From contig CAKZJW010000019.1 of NCBI GenBank assembly GCA_937120495.1, positions 20,597 to 84,596 of the forward strand: a stretch of DNA of 64,000 nucleotides, given 5' to 3'. Origin of the DNA: an uncultured Oligoflexia bacterium (GTDB lineage Bacteria; Bdellovibrionota; Bacteriovoracia; Bacteriovoracales; Bacteriovoracaceae). Made by a program: the position numbers and the translations under genes. Below the pieces are notes generated by a model. It had not been told where the DNA came from, did no database searches, and saw only the letters and a program-made list of their open reading frames with translations. Each line of letters begins with the position of its first letter. Position 1 is the stretch's first letter. This document shows positions 32,844 through 42,116 of the stretch, one piece after another.

Positions 32844-33317
32844 TTATCTACTTTTCGCCATCGCTTCATTCATGATTTTCGTTTCAATATTAACTTTCGA
32901 AAGGCTTTTGTTTAGAATGTTTTTTACATCAATTGGTGATGGCCACTTTTTATCTGTTTGCGAGATAATTTCTTTCCACTCTTTCGCACTACTTTCTTGA
33001 GAAAGCCTAAGCCACATAGAATCAACTAATTCCCTATAAGTATTTTTTAAAGCAGGGTACTGTGTACTTAGCCTTAGAAATTTTGAGTAGAATTTTAAAA
33101 ACTCCAAATGAAGCGGATAGGAGCTTGGAACTAAAACATTAAACTTTTGAGAGTCATTCTTTAGTGCACTCAAAAGTTGCCTCTGAGGATGGTTCCACCA
33201 ACGATAGAAATATAGACTTGAAATTAACCCAAAGAAAACTCCTAGTTCAACTTCTGCGTTTCCAAACATAAATATAGAAAGTATAAGTGCAAAAATTGCG
33301 TGCTTTTTTGATCTCAT
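32844..33317 (-). CDS. Hypothetical membrane protein of the PspC operon
   Basis: The 157-residue product has two close N-terminal hydrophobic segments (HAIFALILSIFMFG and LGVFFGLISSLYFYRWW) and a helical cytoplasmic part. The start overlaps the previous gene by four bases, so it is translated with the coiled-coil gene. I recognise no family; the context suggests an envelope-stress role. Confidence 0.65.
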   Translation of the reverse strand: MRSKKHAIFALILSIFMFGNAEVELGVFFGLISSLYFYRWWNHPQRQLLSALKNDSQKFNVLVPSSYPLHLEFLKFYSKFLRLSTQYPALKNTYRELVDSMWLRLSQESSAKEWKEIISQTDKKWPSPIDVKNILNKSLSKVNIETKIMNEAMAKSR

Positions 33318-33958
33318 GAAATAACTCCTTTTGATAGTTTCAACTTATTAAACTGTTCAAGGTATTTTGTATTTTTCCTGTTTCTTTTTTTCTCTTTTAA
33401 TCTTTCTTCAATAGGGTTTGTCGTGTTTTCTAGAACTTTAATCTCAGCTTCTGCTTTTAAGATTTTATCTTGAAGAAGCTCAATTGGATTATTTGTATTT
33501 GTTCTTATTCCATTCGCAGCCTGTATTTGATTTTTTATATCTTTTTTTGCTTTTAAAGACTCAAGCTTATAAGAGTGAGAAATAACAAGGTTTTTATACT
33601 TATCTTTATTCAAAACAAGATCACTTTGTGTTCTTTGTAATTCCTGAATACTAATATTAAGAGACTCTAGTTCACTATCAATAAATGATACATCCTGTTT
33701 TAATTGATCTGTTTTCTCTAAAAGATATAAACATGCTTCTTCATCATTTTCGCTTACAAGTTCATCGAGCTCAATTGCAATATCTTCTAGTTGATAGATA
33801 ATACCCTTGCGTTTTTCTCTAAGCTTCCCTTGTTGAAAAATTAAATTTGTTAAGGATTCAGATAAACGACTTTCTTGTTTTGTAAGTTTATCAAGAGCAG
33901 CTTGTGGATCTGTACTTGAAGTCGTAAATAAGCTTTTAAATTTTTCTAATAATGTCAT
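33314..33958 (-). CDS. Coiled-coil protein, PspA-like by context
   Basis: The 214-residue product is almost entirely coiled coil (about residues 15-190), beginning LLEKFKSLFTTSSTDPQAALDKL, which looks like a PspA/Vipp1-type amphipathic start, but the central PspA signature is not clear. It lies nine bases after a PspC-domain gene and overlaps a membrane-protein gene, the order of a phage-shock-like envelope-stress operon. A GGAGAA site precedes it. Confidence 0.6.
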   Translation of the reverse strand: MTLLEKFKSLFTTSSTDPQAALDKLTKQESRLSESLTNLIFQQGKLREKRKGIIYQLEDIAIELDELVSENDEEACLYLLEKTDQLKQDVSFIDSELESLNISIQELQRTQSDLVLNKDKYKNLVISHSYKLESLKAKKDIKNQIQAANGIRTNTNNPIELLQDKILKAEAEIKVLENTTNPIEERLKEKKRNRKNTKYLEQFNKLKLSKGVIS

Positions 33959-33967
33959 AAGTTCTCC

Positions 33968-34351
33968 TTAGTAATTAATTCTCTTATCTTCAGGTAAGAC
34001 AAAATTTAATATGATGTATAAAAGAAGGGTCGTTCCCGCAGATGCAAAAAAAGATATAACTGCACCAACTCTTACAAGGCCCAGGTCAATTTGTGATCGC
34101 TGTGAAATTCTTTGGCATACACCTAAAAATTTATCATCAGAATAATCTGAAAGTTCGTCTTCTCTTGGAAGTGTAAAGCCCAAGACCAGATAGAGAAAGA
34201 TTCCTGTACCGAAAGCAAAGACGCTGAGTAAAAGTAACGCTCTCAATAGGTTTGGATTAATATCAAACGATCTCCCAAGGCCTTCACATACACCAAAGAA
34301 CCATCCGTCGATTGATCTTTTCCATTTTGTTATATCCGTACTGACATTCAT
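33968..34351 (-). CDS. Double PspC-domain membrane protein
   Basis: The 127-residue product contains two tandem PspC-like units: RSIDGWFFGVCEGLGRSFDI plus a membrane helix (LLRALLLLSVFAFGTGIFLYL), then DDKFLGVCQRISQRSQI plus a second helix. PspC domains usually occur once per protein; they sense envelope stress and act with PspA-type proteins. It heads a three- or four-gene operon behind an AAGGAGAA site. Confidence 0.85.
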   Translation of the reverse strand: MNVSTDITKWKRSIDGWFFGVCEGLGRSFDINPNLLRALLLLSVFAFGTGIFLYLVLGFTLPREDELSDYSDDKFLGVCQRISQRSQIDLGLVRVGAVISFFASAGTTLLLYIILNFVLPEDKRINY

Positions 34352-34482
34352 AAATTCTCCTTTCTTATGTCTCTGTATGTTTTAGTATGCTTTTGTATGT
34401 ATATCAACATAAAAAACTGTTTATTTTAATAAAAATATGTATTTTTCTGGATTTTTAAGCACTTATCTAGTATAGTCTACGG

Positions 34483-34770
34483 ATGAAAAGAATAAGTTTG
34501 ATGGTAAAAGAAGAGCAATATAAGCTAGTGACAGAATCTGGAATCAATCTATCTGGCCTTGTTAGAGACCTTTTAGACGATCACTTTAGTGAGCATAAAA
34601 TCACTTTAAGTGTATCTGAGGAAACTAGAAAGCTGTACGATCTTATTGTTTCTAATACGGGAAGTACTGATGAGGATGTTGAGAAGTACCTCAAAAATAC
34701 ACTTAAGCACCTTTTAGACGACAGGATTAAAGCTATGCAAGACCTTCAAAAGGAAATTAAGGATGAATAG
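34483..34770 (+). CDS. Small protein with ribbon-helix-helix-like start
   Basis: The 95-residue product begins KRISLMVKEEQYKLVTESGINLSGLVRDLL, a strand followed by two helices as in ribbon-helix-helix DNA-binding proteins, and ends in a charged helix. It overlaps a response-regulator gene by eight bases and diverges from the PspC operon, so it may regulate one or both. There is no Shine-Dalgarno; TATAGT ends six bases before the ATG. Confidence 0.55.
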   Translation: MKRISLMVKEEQYKLVTESGINLSGLVRDLLDDHFSEHKITLSVSEETRKLYDLIVSNTGSTDEDVEKYLKNTLKHLLDDRIKAMQDLQKEIKDE

Positions 34771-35143
34771 AAAAATTCTTGTTGTTGACGACGTAATGCT
34801 TGCAACCTTTTTTATCACAAATCACCTTGAAGAATCAGGCTTTACTAATGTTCATAGCTTTAATGATAGCACTGAGGCTTGGAATGATTTTACTCAATCT
34901 CTTCTAGGAGGAGATCCGTATGAGTTAGTAATTACTGATTTAAATATGCCAGAGCTTGATGGAATGGACTTTGTTAGAAGAATTAAATCAGATCCACTAA
35001 GTAAAGATACTCATGTTTTTATCGTAACAGCTGATCACGATCCGCTGGTAATGGAAGAGGCCGGAAGTCATGGAGTGGATGCGTATTTAACAAAACCTGT
35101 AGACCTTGAAGACTTAGAGCAAACAATTAAGTCGATTTTTTAG
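34763..35143 (+). CDS. Single-domain response regulator (CheY-like)
   Basis: The 126-residue product is a lone receiver domain: acidic pair ILVVDDVM, phosphoacceptor Asp in LVITDLNMPELDG, Thr in IVTADHD and Lys in YLTKPVDL. There is no output domain, so it signals by protein contact. It overlaps the upstream ribbon-helix-helix-like gene by eight bases. No histidine kinase is nearby. Confidence 0.92.
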   Translation: MNRKILVVDDVMLATFFITNHLEESGFTNVHSFNDSTEAWNDFTQSLLGGDPYELVITDLNMPELDGMDFVRRIKSDPLSKDTHVFIVTADHDPLVMEEAGSHGVDAYLTKPVDLEDLEQTIKSIF

Positions 35144-35367
35144 AAATCCTTAAAACCAACCACTGTATAATTGTAGATACTAGTGGCAACCCGTTGCATG
35201 TCTCGTTCTAGAATTTCAAATCCTTCTTCTTCTAGATAATAATCAAACTCATCGCATCTTTCTTCGATTACTTTATGAAGTTGAAATTCAAAAGCATGTT
35301 GGTTTGATTTGATTCCAAGTTTTTCTTTTTGTTTTATCGTGAGTTCAATTTTTTTATCTGGAGTCAT
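35140..35367 (-). CDS. Small hypothetical protein
   Basis: This 75-residue soluble, charged protein has a helical KIELTIKQKEKLGIK start and an acidic middle. It overlaps the response-regulator gene tail to tail by four bases. I recognise no family. Support comes from a consensus TATAAT ending six bases before the ATG, as with other leaderless genes here. Confidence 0.5.
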   Translation of the reverse strand: MTPDKKIELTIKQKEKLGIKSNQHAFEFQLHKVIEERCDEFDYYLEEEGFEILERDMQRVATSIYNYTVVGFKDF

Positions 35368-35489
35368 TTGAATATTATATCATAAAATACAGTTACTTAG
35401 GGGATAAGTGAATTGACTAATAAGTTGTCACAGTCCTTCTTTTTTACAATCAGACTCAGTTTGGTCTCCATTTATCCTATAATTTAGAA

Positions 35490-36623
35490 ATGAATAAAAT
35501 ATTTTACCTAAAACTTAGTTGCATCACTTTTATAATCTCAAGCTCAGCATTTGCACAGCTTAGTATTGGATATACTAAGGCGAATAATCTCATATTAAGA
35601 TCAGAGAGCTGTGAAGAATTAGTTGAACAAAATAAAGCAATCTGTTTGTGGAGAAAAACCAATGAGCCAAGTTTTATTGTTCCCAATATAACAAAGTCTA
35701 AATGTGTTAATAATTCCAGAGGAACAAAAAGTATTGTCGTATCAAGTTGTCTTCCAAAAATTGTAAAATCAAACCATAGGAAAAAACTCTATAAGGATGG
35801 ACCAAATTGCTGGGGAACAGCCTTGTCTTTTAAAGAAAACTCTACAAAACCACGTTTTGTTTGGGAGAAAGAAATTTTGTATTGGATGGACTCACCAGTA
35901 TGTAAAAAACTAGAAGTGGGAGAAGAAAAAAAACCAGGAGATATCTTAAATATCTATGGCCCAGAATATATCTTTGATCGCAATCATATAACAAAAGGAA
36001 GTGAATTATATGATGTTATATTTCCAGGGCATGTCGTTGCTAGTCCTGTAGCCACAGGTTACTCAGGCTTTCATAATTTTCTTCACTCTGAAACCTACCT
36101 CTCTTCAAAGCTCTCTTTTGGAAAAGAGTCGCCAAATAAAGATGATCGTTTTAACTTTAATCCCATTGGAGAAGTATACGGAAGACCTAGAAGTGAAAAA
36201 TGCCAAGAGCTTCAAAGTATAGTTCCTAACAGAAGAGAGTTTAATAATAAACCTCAAGACATACAAGGATCAGCATGTCCATATTTCTCTCTAGCTTATA
36301 GGTGCCAAAATATTAGAAATTTTTTGAAATCTTTAAGTTTGAGTGATGAGGACAAAACACTACTTGATGAAGCTGAAAGATTAGACTTGATAAATAAAGA
36401 GCTTTTTAAGTTTCAAAGAAACTCACAATATAGATTAACGAGTCAAAAAATAAAAAATTATTTAAGTATTGCGGATAGTATTTCTGATGATTCGCTTTAT
36501 AAACTTTCTTTAAAACCCGAGAAAAATACTGAGATGGTTTTAGTTTATAGATATTTTACAGCTGAGGGGATTCGAAAAGCAATAGAGCAAGCTGAATTAA
36601 CTCCTCCAACTGAAGAGCTATAA
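35490..36623 (+). CDS. Secreted protein with NlpC/P60-like cysteine motif
   Basis: The 377-residue product has a signal peptide (to SAFAQ, about residue 22). Its middle has DGPNCWGTALSF, then KKPGDILNIYG and PGHVVASP, with a later FLHSETYLSSKLSFGK. A Cys in an NCWG turn, a GD strand and a downstream His is the order of papain-like NlpC/P60 or CHAP peptidoglycan hydrolases, so a cell-wall role is possible; this is motif-level only. The C-terminal 120 residues are helical. There is no Shine-Dalgarno; TATAAT ends six bases before the ATG. Confidence 0.55.
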   Translation: MNKIFYLKLSCITFIISSSAFAQLSIGYTKANNLILRSESCEELVEQNKAICLWRKTNEPSFIVPNITKSKCVNNSRGTKSIVVSSCLPKIVKSNHRKKLYKDGPNCWGTALSFKENSTKPRFVWEKEILYWMDSPVCKKLEVGEEKKPGDILNIYGPEYIFDRNHITKGSELYDVIFPGHVVASPVATGYSGFHNFLHSETYLSSKLSFGKESPNKDDRFNFNPIGEVYGRPRSEKCQELQSIVPNRREFNNKPQDIQGSACPYFSLAYRCQNIRNFLKSLSLSDEDKTLLDEAERLDLINKELFKFQRNSQYRLTSQKIKNYLSIADSISDDSLYKLSLKPEKNTEMVLVYRYFTAEGIRKAIEQAELTPPTEEL

Positions 36624-36630
36624 TCTTACA

Positions 36631-39120
36631 TTAATCCCAACCAAACATAATGGTCTCATCATCGTTGGCAGCATTTGTATCATTTAAAGGTTCGTACCAC
36701 ATTTGGAATGGAGCTGATCCTTCAAAAATTGTTCCTGCTCGAAAGTTTCGCGTCTCATAGCCTTTTGTTGGCGTATTATTGTTAGCACCAACTCTATTCA
36801 TATTGTATGTTCTAGGAGCTTCCCAGCCAAGTCCATCAGCAGTTGGTTCGTAAGCGGTAACAGTTAATTGATTTGTTGAAGCAAATGCAACCCATTCAGA
36901 CTGGACATTTAGAGCGAATTTTCTTTTTTGGAATGCAACAGGAACAAATGGAGCAGAACAATTACCATTATTATCTGCATATGAGTTTGCAACAATTGGC
37001 TTTTGAGATCTAATTCTTAAACCATGATCTCTGTAAACACCACGTGTTCCTTTCGAACTTAGAGTCATCGTCGCACCGGCTGTTACCGAACCAGTGTTAC
37101 TAGTATTTCCTGAATAGTAAGCTGTGTAATTGTTTGCTGAGGTTTTTGAAGATACTTTTGCAGAAGTTGAGGGTACGCCAATAAGATCATTACTTGCTGG
37201 TAAAAATGGTTTCGGATCAATATAAGAAGTCCCACCTGAGTTTGCATATCCATATACACCAATAAACCCAGTACTTTCTATTTCATAAGACCCGTAAGCA
37301 GAAATAGTAAATACATGTCCATTTTCACTATTAATTGTTTCTATACCATTTGCAACAGGGGCACCATTTTTTGTAATCGTAACCGTACTATTTGAAAAAG
37401 CATAAACTTTTACTTTCATAGGATTATTTCTATTGTGACTAAATAAGAATTTTTTTCCAATCCATGAAGAAGTCTGCCAAACAACATTTGCTTTTGTTGT
37501 GTTCCCTCCAGCACCCAGTCTTCCAGCAATAAAAAATGGCTTGGTTGCTCTTACAACTGTAAAGTCATTTGCTGGAACTGAAATTGTTTTTCCTCTATCA
37601 AGATCTAAACTAATTGTAGATCCATCATTGAAAGTAGAGGCAGAATTATCTCCATAAAAAATTTGATTATCATCTTCTAGTGAAACAAGTTGATTGGCAG
37701 TCGCACCGCCAATATTAATTGCAGCGTAAGGTGTGTTCAAAAAATCAATTGTTGGTAGAGTTTCCGAAGTCAAAGTTGGAGACCATGCACCAAAGTTTGT
37801 ACCGTTATATGCACGAACTCTAAAATGATAAGCAGTTTCATCATCTAAGCCTGTAAGCGTATATCTTCTTGAAGTAGATACTCCATCGTTTATTGTGATC
37901 CACGTGCCTGAAGAGGCAAGCTTGTACTGAATAACATAATCAGTAATCGGAAAACCTTTATCATCTGGGTATGGCCATCCAACTCTAATGCTTTCGTCTG
38001 TCGCATTAATGGTAGACATCGATACTATTTGCTCTGGTGATAAAGCTACAACCTGCCAAGCTTGTGAGGCAGTTATCCTCTCATTACCAGCATTATCGAT
38101 TGCTTTAATAAGAGTATAATAATTTGTTGAACCTGTTAAAAATGCAGATGCTCCGTTATCAATTACTCCACTAGTTAAAAGAGCAACATTTAACCAGCCA
38201 CCATTTGCCACAATATTGGCTTCACTTGTTGATGTAGACACTGCAACTTCATAACTTGCAATTCCTGCAGGTCCATTGTCTGTCGCTGCATTCCAACTTG
38301 TGTGATCTGAAACAATATCAGAAGAATCATTTGAAAGAGTTATTCCTGTAATTGCTGCAGGGGCTTGGTTGTCATGAGTTATAGATACTGAGTGACATGC
38401 TGAAAAACCACCAGTTGAATTACTAGCAGCTACATAAATTGTATTAATAGCATTAGCACTTGGAAGTGTATAAGCAACTGTTGATCCAAAGACATATGTC
38501 GAGCCTGCAGATCTACAACTTGTACCAATATAGTATTCAGCTGCATTTCCAGAAGTAATATTTAAAGTTGTTGCCGTCGATGTTGTGTAAGCACCTTCAG
38601 CAAAAGTAAAACTTAAGTTTGCTGTATCAACAAGCTTTCCGTTAGTACTAGGTATTGTATAAGTTAAGACAGCATCTTGAGCTGAATAATCTTCAACATC
38701 AGCACCGTTTAATTCCCAAGGAGAAATAAGCTCTATTCCATCGTGGTCTAAATCACCTGCTTGTATTGTGTATTGAAACTTGAGAGTAAAATCTCTTGAA
38801 TCAGAACCTGATACATAATTTGCATAGCGAGTAACACCACCAATATCTATAGGTATTCTTGGAGTTGCACCATTAACAATTTTAGTTCTTTTAGAAAAAA
38901 GAGCATCAATTGTTAAAACCTCTCCAGTGGTAAAAGTTTTATCAGAACTTATAGAAAAAGATTTTATAAACGGAGGACCTGTTTGATTTGCAAGCTCTTC
39001 CTCTGCAGCTGTATCTTCATCAACACTAATTAAATTATTAGGCTCAAAGCTACTCCCTCCGCCCTCTTCACAGGCAGCAAGAAATAAAGTGAATATTAAT
39101 AAAAGTAATAGTGTCTTCAT
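36631..39120 (-). CDS. Large lipoprotein with fibronectin type III domain
   Basis: The 829-residue product has a lipoprotein signal (LFLAAC, Cys17), a low-complexity acidic linker, beta-sandwich-like repeats (about 50-355) and a clear fibronectin III domain at about 360-456 (ITDYVIQYKLASSGTW; YTLTGLDDETAYHFRVRAYN). The region from about 470 (YGDNSASTFNDGSTISLDL, then VPANDFTVVRATKPFF) resembles IgGFc-binding-type adhesion domains. It is probably a surface adhesin. An AAGGA site precedes the ATG. Confidence 0.75.
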   Translation of the reverse strand: MKTLLLLLIFTLFLAACEEGGGSSFEPNNLISVDEDTAAEEELANQTGPPFIKSFSISSDKTFTTGEVLTIDALFSKRTKIVNGATPRIPIDIGGVTRYANYVSGSDSRDFTLKFQYTIQAGDLDHDGIELISPWELNGADVEDYSAQDAVLTYTIPSTNGKLVDTANLSFTFAEGAYTTSTATTLNITSGNAAEYYIGTSCRSAGSTYVFGSTVAYTLPSANAINTIYVAASNSTGGFSACHSVSITHDNQAPAAITGITLSNDSSDIVSDHTSWNAATDNGPAGIASYEVAVSTSTSEANIVANGGWLNVALLTSGVIDNGASAFLTGSTNYYTLIKAIDNAGNERITASQAWQVVALSPEQIVSMSTINATDESIRVGWPYPDDKGFPITDYVIQYKLASSGTWITINDGVSTSRRYTLTGLDDETAYHFRVRAYNGTNFGAWSPTLTSETLPTIDFLNTPYAAINIGGATANQLVSLEDDNQIFYGDNSASTFNDGSTISLDLDRGKTISVPANDFTVVRATKPFFIAGRLGAGGNTTKANVVWQTSSWIGKKFLFSHNRNNPMKVKVYAFSNSTVTITKNGAPVANGIETINSENGHVFTISAYGSYEIESTGFIGVYGYANSGGTSYIDPKPFLPASNDLIGVPSTSAKVSSKTSANNYTAYYSGNTSNTGSVTAGATMTLSSKGTRGVYRDHGLRIRSQKPIVANSYADNNGNCSAPFVPVAFQKRKFALNVQSEWVAFASTNQLTVTAYEPTADGLGWEAPRTYNMNRVGANNNTPTKGYETRNFRAGTIFEGSAPFQMWYEPLNDTNAANDDETIMFGWD

Positions 39121-39242
39121 AATTCCTTAATACTTATCGACATTTCTTATCGATTTCTAAAGTTTATTAAGAATAACACGATGTTTTTTGACCTATAAAA
39201 TTAGGTACTTAAGCTTATTGTTTGAAAAAGATTAAGATAATA

Positions 39243-39971
39243 TTAGAAGTTCATCCCAAATAGTAGACCATATTGTCTAACTTCAAATTCCGAGGATATA
39301 AATCCTTTCTTTTCAAAATCAAGACTCATATTCGTATAAAAGAATTTTAAAACAAAGGATGTATTATAAGCAAAGGTTGGAAAGCGCATTTGGTTTGGAG
39401 ACCTAATTGGTATGTTGAGCTTTATTCCAATCGTAGTCTCTTTTCTCGCACCAGTATCACTCCAAATAGGAAACTTTAGATAGGGGGAAATTTGTATAAA
39501 CATATCTGAACCAAATGGTAGCCATTCAATCTCTGGATAAATTTGAGTCCCTCTTAAATTTTTAAATCCAAACTTATCATCTTCAACAATCATAGATGTA
39601 TAGAAACTTTCCGTGACAAGTTTAACATTCCAATAATCAGAAAAAGGAATTTGAATTCCAATATTTGCAAAAGCTGTTAAATATTGAAATTGCTGATCTT
39701 CTTCGCTTGGTTCATCGACTTGTAACCCGGTTATATTTCCACCGATAGAAAAATCTAACCAAGGGGGGAGAAGGTAGTACTGATATATAAATTGGTGAAA
39801 GTCAGCAGTTTGCTTTATTTCTTTTTTATCGAAAATAATTGAAAGCTGTTCTTCATGGTATTCAGTTTTTACTTTTCCATAGTTATATTCGAACCTCCAT
39901 CTTGGAGGATTAACGGCAGCATAAGAGAATGCTGAATATATAAATAGCAAAAATAAAACTGATCTTTTCAC
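39243..39971 (-). CDS. Predicted outer-membrane protein
   Basis: The 242-residue product starts at GTG and has a signal peptide (to FSYAA). Strand-like segments alternate aromatic and polar residues (RWRFEYNYGKVKTEYH; IGIQIPFSDYWNVKL; FVLKFFYTNMSLDF), ending VRQYGLLFGMNF with a terminal Phe typical of outer-membrane barrels. Function unknown. There is no Shine-Dalgarno; TAGAAT ends six bases before the GTG. Confidence 0.7.
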   Translation of the reverse strand: MKRSVLFLLFIYSAFSYAAVNPPRWRFEYNYGKVKTEYHEEQLSIIFDKKEIKQTADFHQFIYQYYLLPPWLDFSIGGNITGLQVDEPSEEDQQFQYLTAFANIGIQIPFSDYWNVKLVTESFYTSMIVEDDKFGFKNLRGTQIYPEIEWLPFGSDMFIQISPYLKFPIWSDTGARKETTIGIKLNIPIRSPNQMRFPTFAYNTSFVLKFFYTNMSLDFEKKGFISSEFEVRQYGLLFGMNF

Positions 39972-40144
39972 ATTAGTATTCTACCAAATTCAAGGACTTT
40001 TAGTCACAAGAACATTTTTCCGATTTTTTATACTTGACCAATTTAGTATTTTTCAAGAGAAAGCCGTAAAGTAACTCGGATAGATATATCCACGTAAAAG
40101 AACTAAGGAGATTAGTTGGTTATTAACCTATGTGAGTTAGTGCG

Positions 40145-40972
40145 ATGACAAAATTGCACAATACTCAAATGAGCATTCAAAGTTTACGTCACAGTAAACA
40201 GACACAGAGAAAGCTAGAGAGTAACTCTAGAAAGCTCTCTAGTGGCTCGCGTATAACTCAGGCATCTGATGATGCTGCAGGGTTGAGTATTGCTGCAAAA
40301 CTAAATTCTCAAAACCGATCTAAAGATCAAGCGAATAGAAATGTTAATCAGGCCGTGAGTATTGTCCAAGTTATGGATGGAGTTCTAAATGAGATGAGCT
40401 CAATGGTTATAAGGGTGAGAGAGCTTGCAATTCAATCTGCATCTGACACATATTCAAATCAAGAAAGAACCTTAATGAATATGGAGGCGAGTCAATTACT
40501 TCAAGAAATTAAAAGAACATCGGAGAGTACTAAATATCAAGATCACTATGTTTTTAAAGGCGAAAATAAAAAACTAGATATTCAAGTTGATACCCATAAT
40601 GGATCTCAAGATAGGCTTTCATTAAATCTTGAAGAGTTTGCTCAAAACCCACTTTCTCTTGGAATAAATGATGTAAGTCTTGATACAAAACTCCATGCAC
40701 AGCTTTCATTGGTTAAACTTGATTATGCTCAAAAAGAAATTTCGAAAAGTAGAGCTAAGGTTGGTGCATTTATGAGTAGGCTTGAGACGACCTCAAGTAA
40801 GCTTGGAAGTGATACTACAAATGGAAAAGCAGCACATAGTAAAATTAAAGATGCAGACTATGCAAATCAAACTGCTAAAAATGTTAAGGATAAGCTTGTT
40901 CAAAGTGCCCAAACAATGGTTCAGGCACAAATTAATGGATCCGGTTCGGATTATCTAAAACTACTTGGTTAA
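40145..40972 (+). CDS. Short flagellin
   Basis: The 275-residue product is a flagellin with the N-terminal D0/D1 signature (KLSSGSRITQASDDAAGLSIA; NQAVSIVQVMDGVLNEM) and a helical C-terminal domain. It lacks the variable D2/D3 region, so it is a minimal filament subunit. The C-terminus, ending NGSGSDYLKLLG, departs from the usual LLQ or LLR ending. The nearest AAGGAG is about 35 bases upstream of the ATG. No other flagellar genes adjoin, so it may be one of several scattered flagellin copies. Confidence 0.9.
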   Translation: MTKLHNTQMSIQSLRHSKQTQRKLESNSRKLSSGSRITQASDDAAGLSIAAKLNSQNRSKDQANRNVNQAVSIVQVMDGVLNEMSSMVIRVRELAIQSASDTYSNQERTLMNMEASQLLQEIKRTSESTKYQDHYVFKGENKKLDIQVDTHNGSQDRLSLNLEEFAQNPLSLGINDVSLDTKLHAQLSLVKLDYAQKEISKSRAKVGAFMSRLETTSSKLGSDTTNGKAAHSKIKDADYANQTAKNVKDKLVQSAQTMVQAQINGSGSDYLKLLG

Positions 40973-40973
40973 A

Positions 40974-41414
40974 TTATTTTGAACACATTGTTCTTGAATT
41001 ACCAACATTTTCACAAAGAATCGTCGTCGTAATTGAATTTGTTTTTTTATCAAGTCCAACAATATCACTATCAAAATCAGTATTATCCTTTTTTGTTATA
41101 ACAATTTTCTTTAAAGAAATATTATTCCAACTCGCAACGCCTCCAGACATTCCAGGCTTACAGTTTGTTGAGCTATTTCTTTCAACTTCCGTTTTAGACA
41201 AAATATTTATTTTTAGTTGAGAAGATTTAAATTTAATTTTTGTCTCTTTCATTGCACCTTGAGAGTAAATTCTCTTTGTTAGTGTAATGGCATTTCTAAC
41301 GTGACCATTAGAAGTAGAAATTGTTGATTGTGCGTTTGAGCAATCAGTTTGGTAAAAAGATGCAAAAGAGCAAAATGATACCAAAAGAGTTGTAAGTGCT
41401 AGTAGTTGTTTCAT
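40974..41414 (-). CDS. Small secreted hypothetical protein
   Basis: The 146-residue product has a signal peptide (to CSFAS, about residue 18) and four or more cysteines in the mature part (DCSNAQ, NCKPG, LCENV, MCSK), probably disulphide-bonded. I recognise no family. A GGAGATAA site precedes the ATG. It is tail to tail with the flagellin gene, one base apart. Confidence 0.65.
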   Translation of the reverse strand: MKQLLALTTLLVSFCSFASFYQTDCSNAQSTISTSNGHVRNAITLTKRIYSQGAMKETKIKFKSSQLKINILSKTEVERNSSTNCKPGMSGGVASWNNISLKKIVITKKDNTDFDSDIVGLDKKTNSITTTILCENVGNSRTMCSK

Positions 41415-41553
41415 AGTTTATCTCCTGTTTTCAGACATTTATAGATTACGGTTCAGGCTATATCAATTAAATTGTAAGATTTATTCACTTTAATAACTTT
41501 GACTTCAGCCCACTAATTCGATTTGATTATATAGAGGTTCAAGGAGAGATCTT

Positions 41554-42105
41554 ATGAAGTTATTACTTATAGTTTTATCAGTTATTTCAAGCTCTTGTGG
41601 TAAAAATTTAGAATCAGCCATGGAGTTTTCTGAGTCTTTTTCACCGAGAAATTTGTTTGAGAGATCAAGCTCAGGCTCCTCGTCAAATGGTTCCACCATA
41701 AGTGAAGTTGGGTATTTAAATCTTGAAGAGAAAGAAATGCTTAAACTTGTTAATGATCATAGAAAAAGTTTAGGCTTAAGGGTTCTAAAGGTTCATGAAG
41801 AAGCAAGTTATCAGGCACAAAAACACTCTGGTAGTTTATTGAACTGTTCATGTTTAAATCATAATGGATTTTCAGCGAGAATAGCTGAAGTAAGAAAAGT
41901 TGATGAAAGGTCTATTCCAAAATCAGCTGAAAATGTTGCATACGCTTCAACAACTGAAAAAGTGCACCAAGGACTTTTAGGAAGTCGTGGCCATAGAAAA
42001 AATATTGAAGGAGCGCACTTTACGCATATTGGTCTAGGCCAAGAAGTTAGCTCTAGCGGTCGAATGTATTTTACTCAAATCTTTTTACAAATTAACGAAA
42101 ACTAA
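41554..42105 (+). CDS. CAP/SCP-domain lipoprotein (YkwD-like)
   Basis: The 183-residue product has a lipobox (VISSSC, Cys15), a Ser-rich linker, and a CAP domain from about residue 55: LVNDHRKSLGLRVL, AQKHSGSLLNC, NHNGFSARI, AENVAYAS, and GSRGHRKNIEGAHFTHIGLG with the His-containing signature. Bacterial CAP proteins are secreted and bind lipids or cell-wall ligands. A GGAGA site precedes the ATG. Confidence 0.88.
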   Translation: MKLLLIVLSVISSSCGKNLESAMEFSESFSPRNLFERSSSGSSSNGSTISEVGYLNLEEKEMLKLVNDHRKSLGLRVLKVHEEASYQAQKHSGSLLNCSCLNHNGFSARIAEVRKVDERSIPKSAENVAYASTTEKVHQGLLGSRGHRKNIEGAHFTHIGLGQEVSSSGRMYFTQIFLQINEN

Positions 42106-42116
42106 ATTCAAAAAAC

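Noticed and set aside
40040..40070. Possible sigma-28 promoter before the flagellin gene (GCCGTAAA).
   Set aside because: No TAAA-like -35 lies at the required spacing, so the match is too weak to report.
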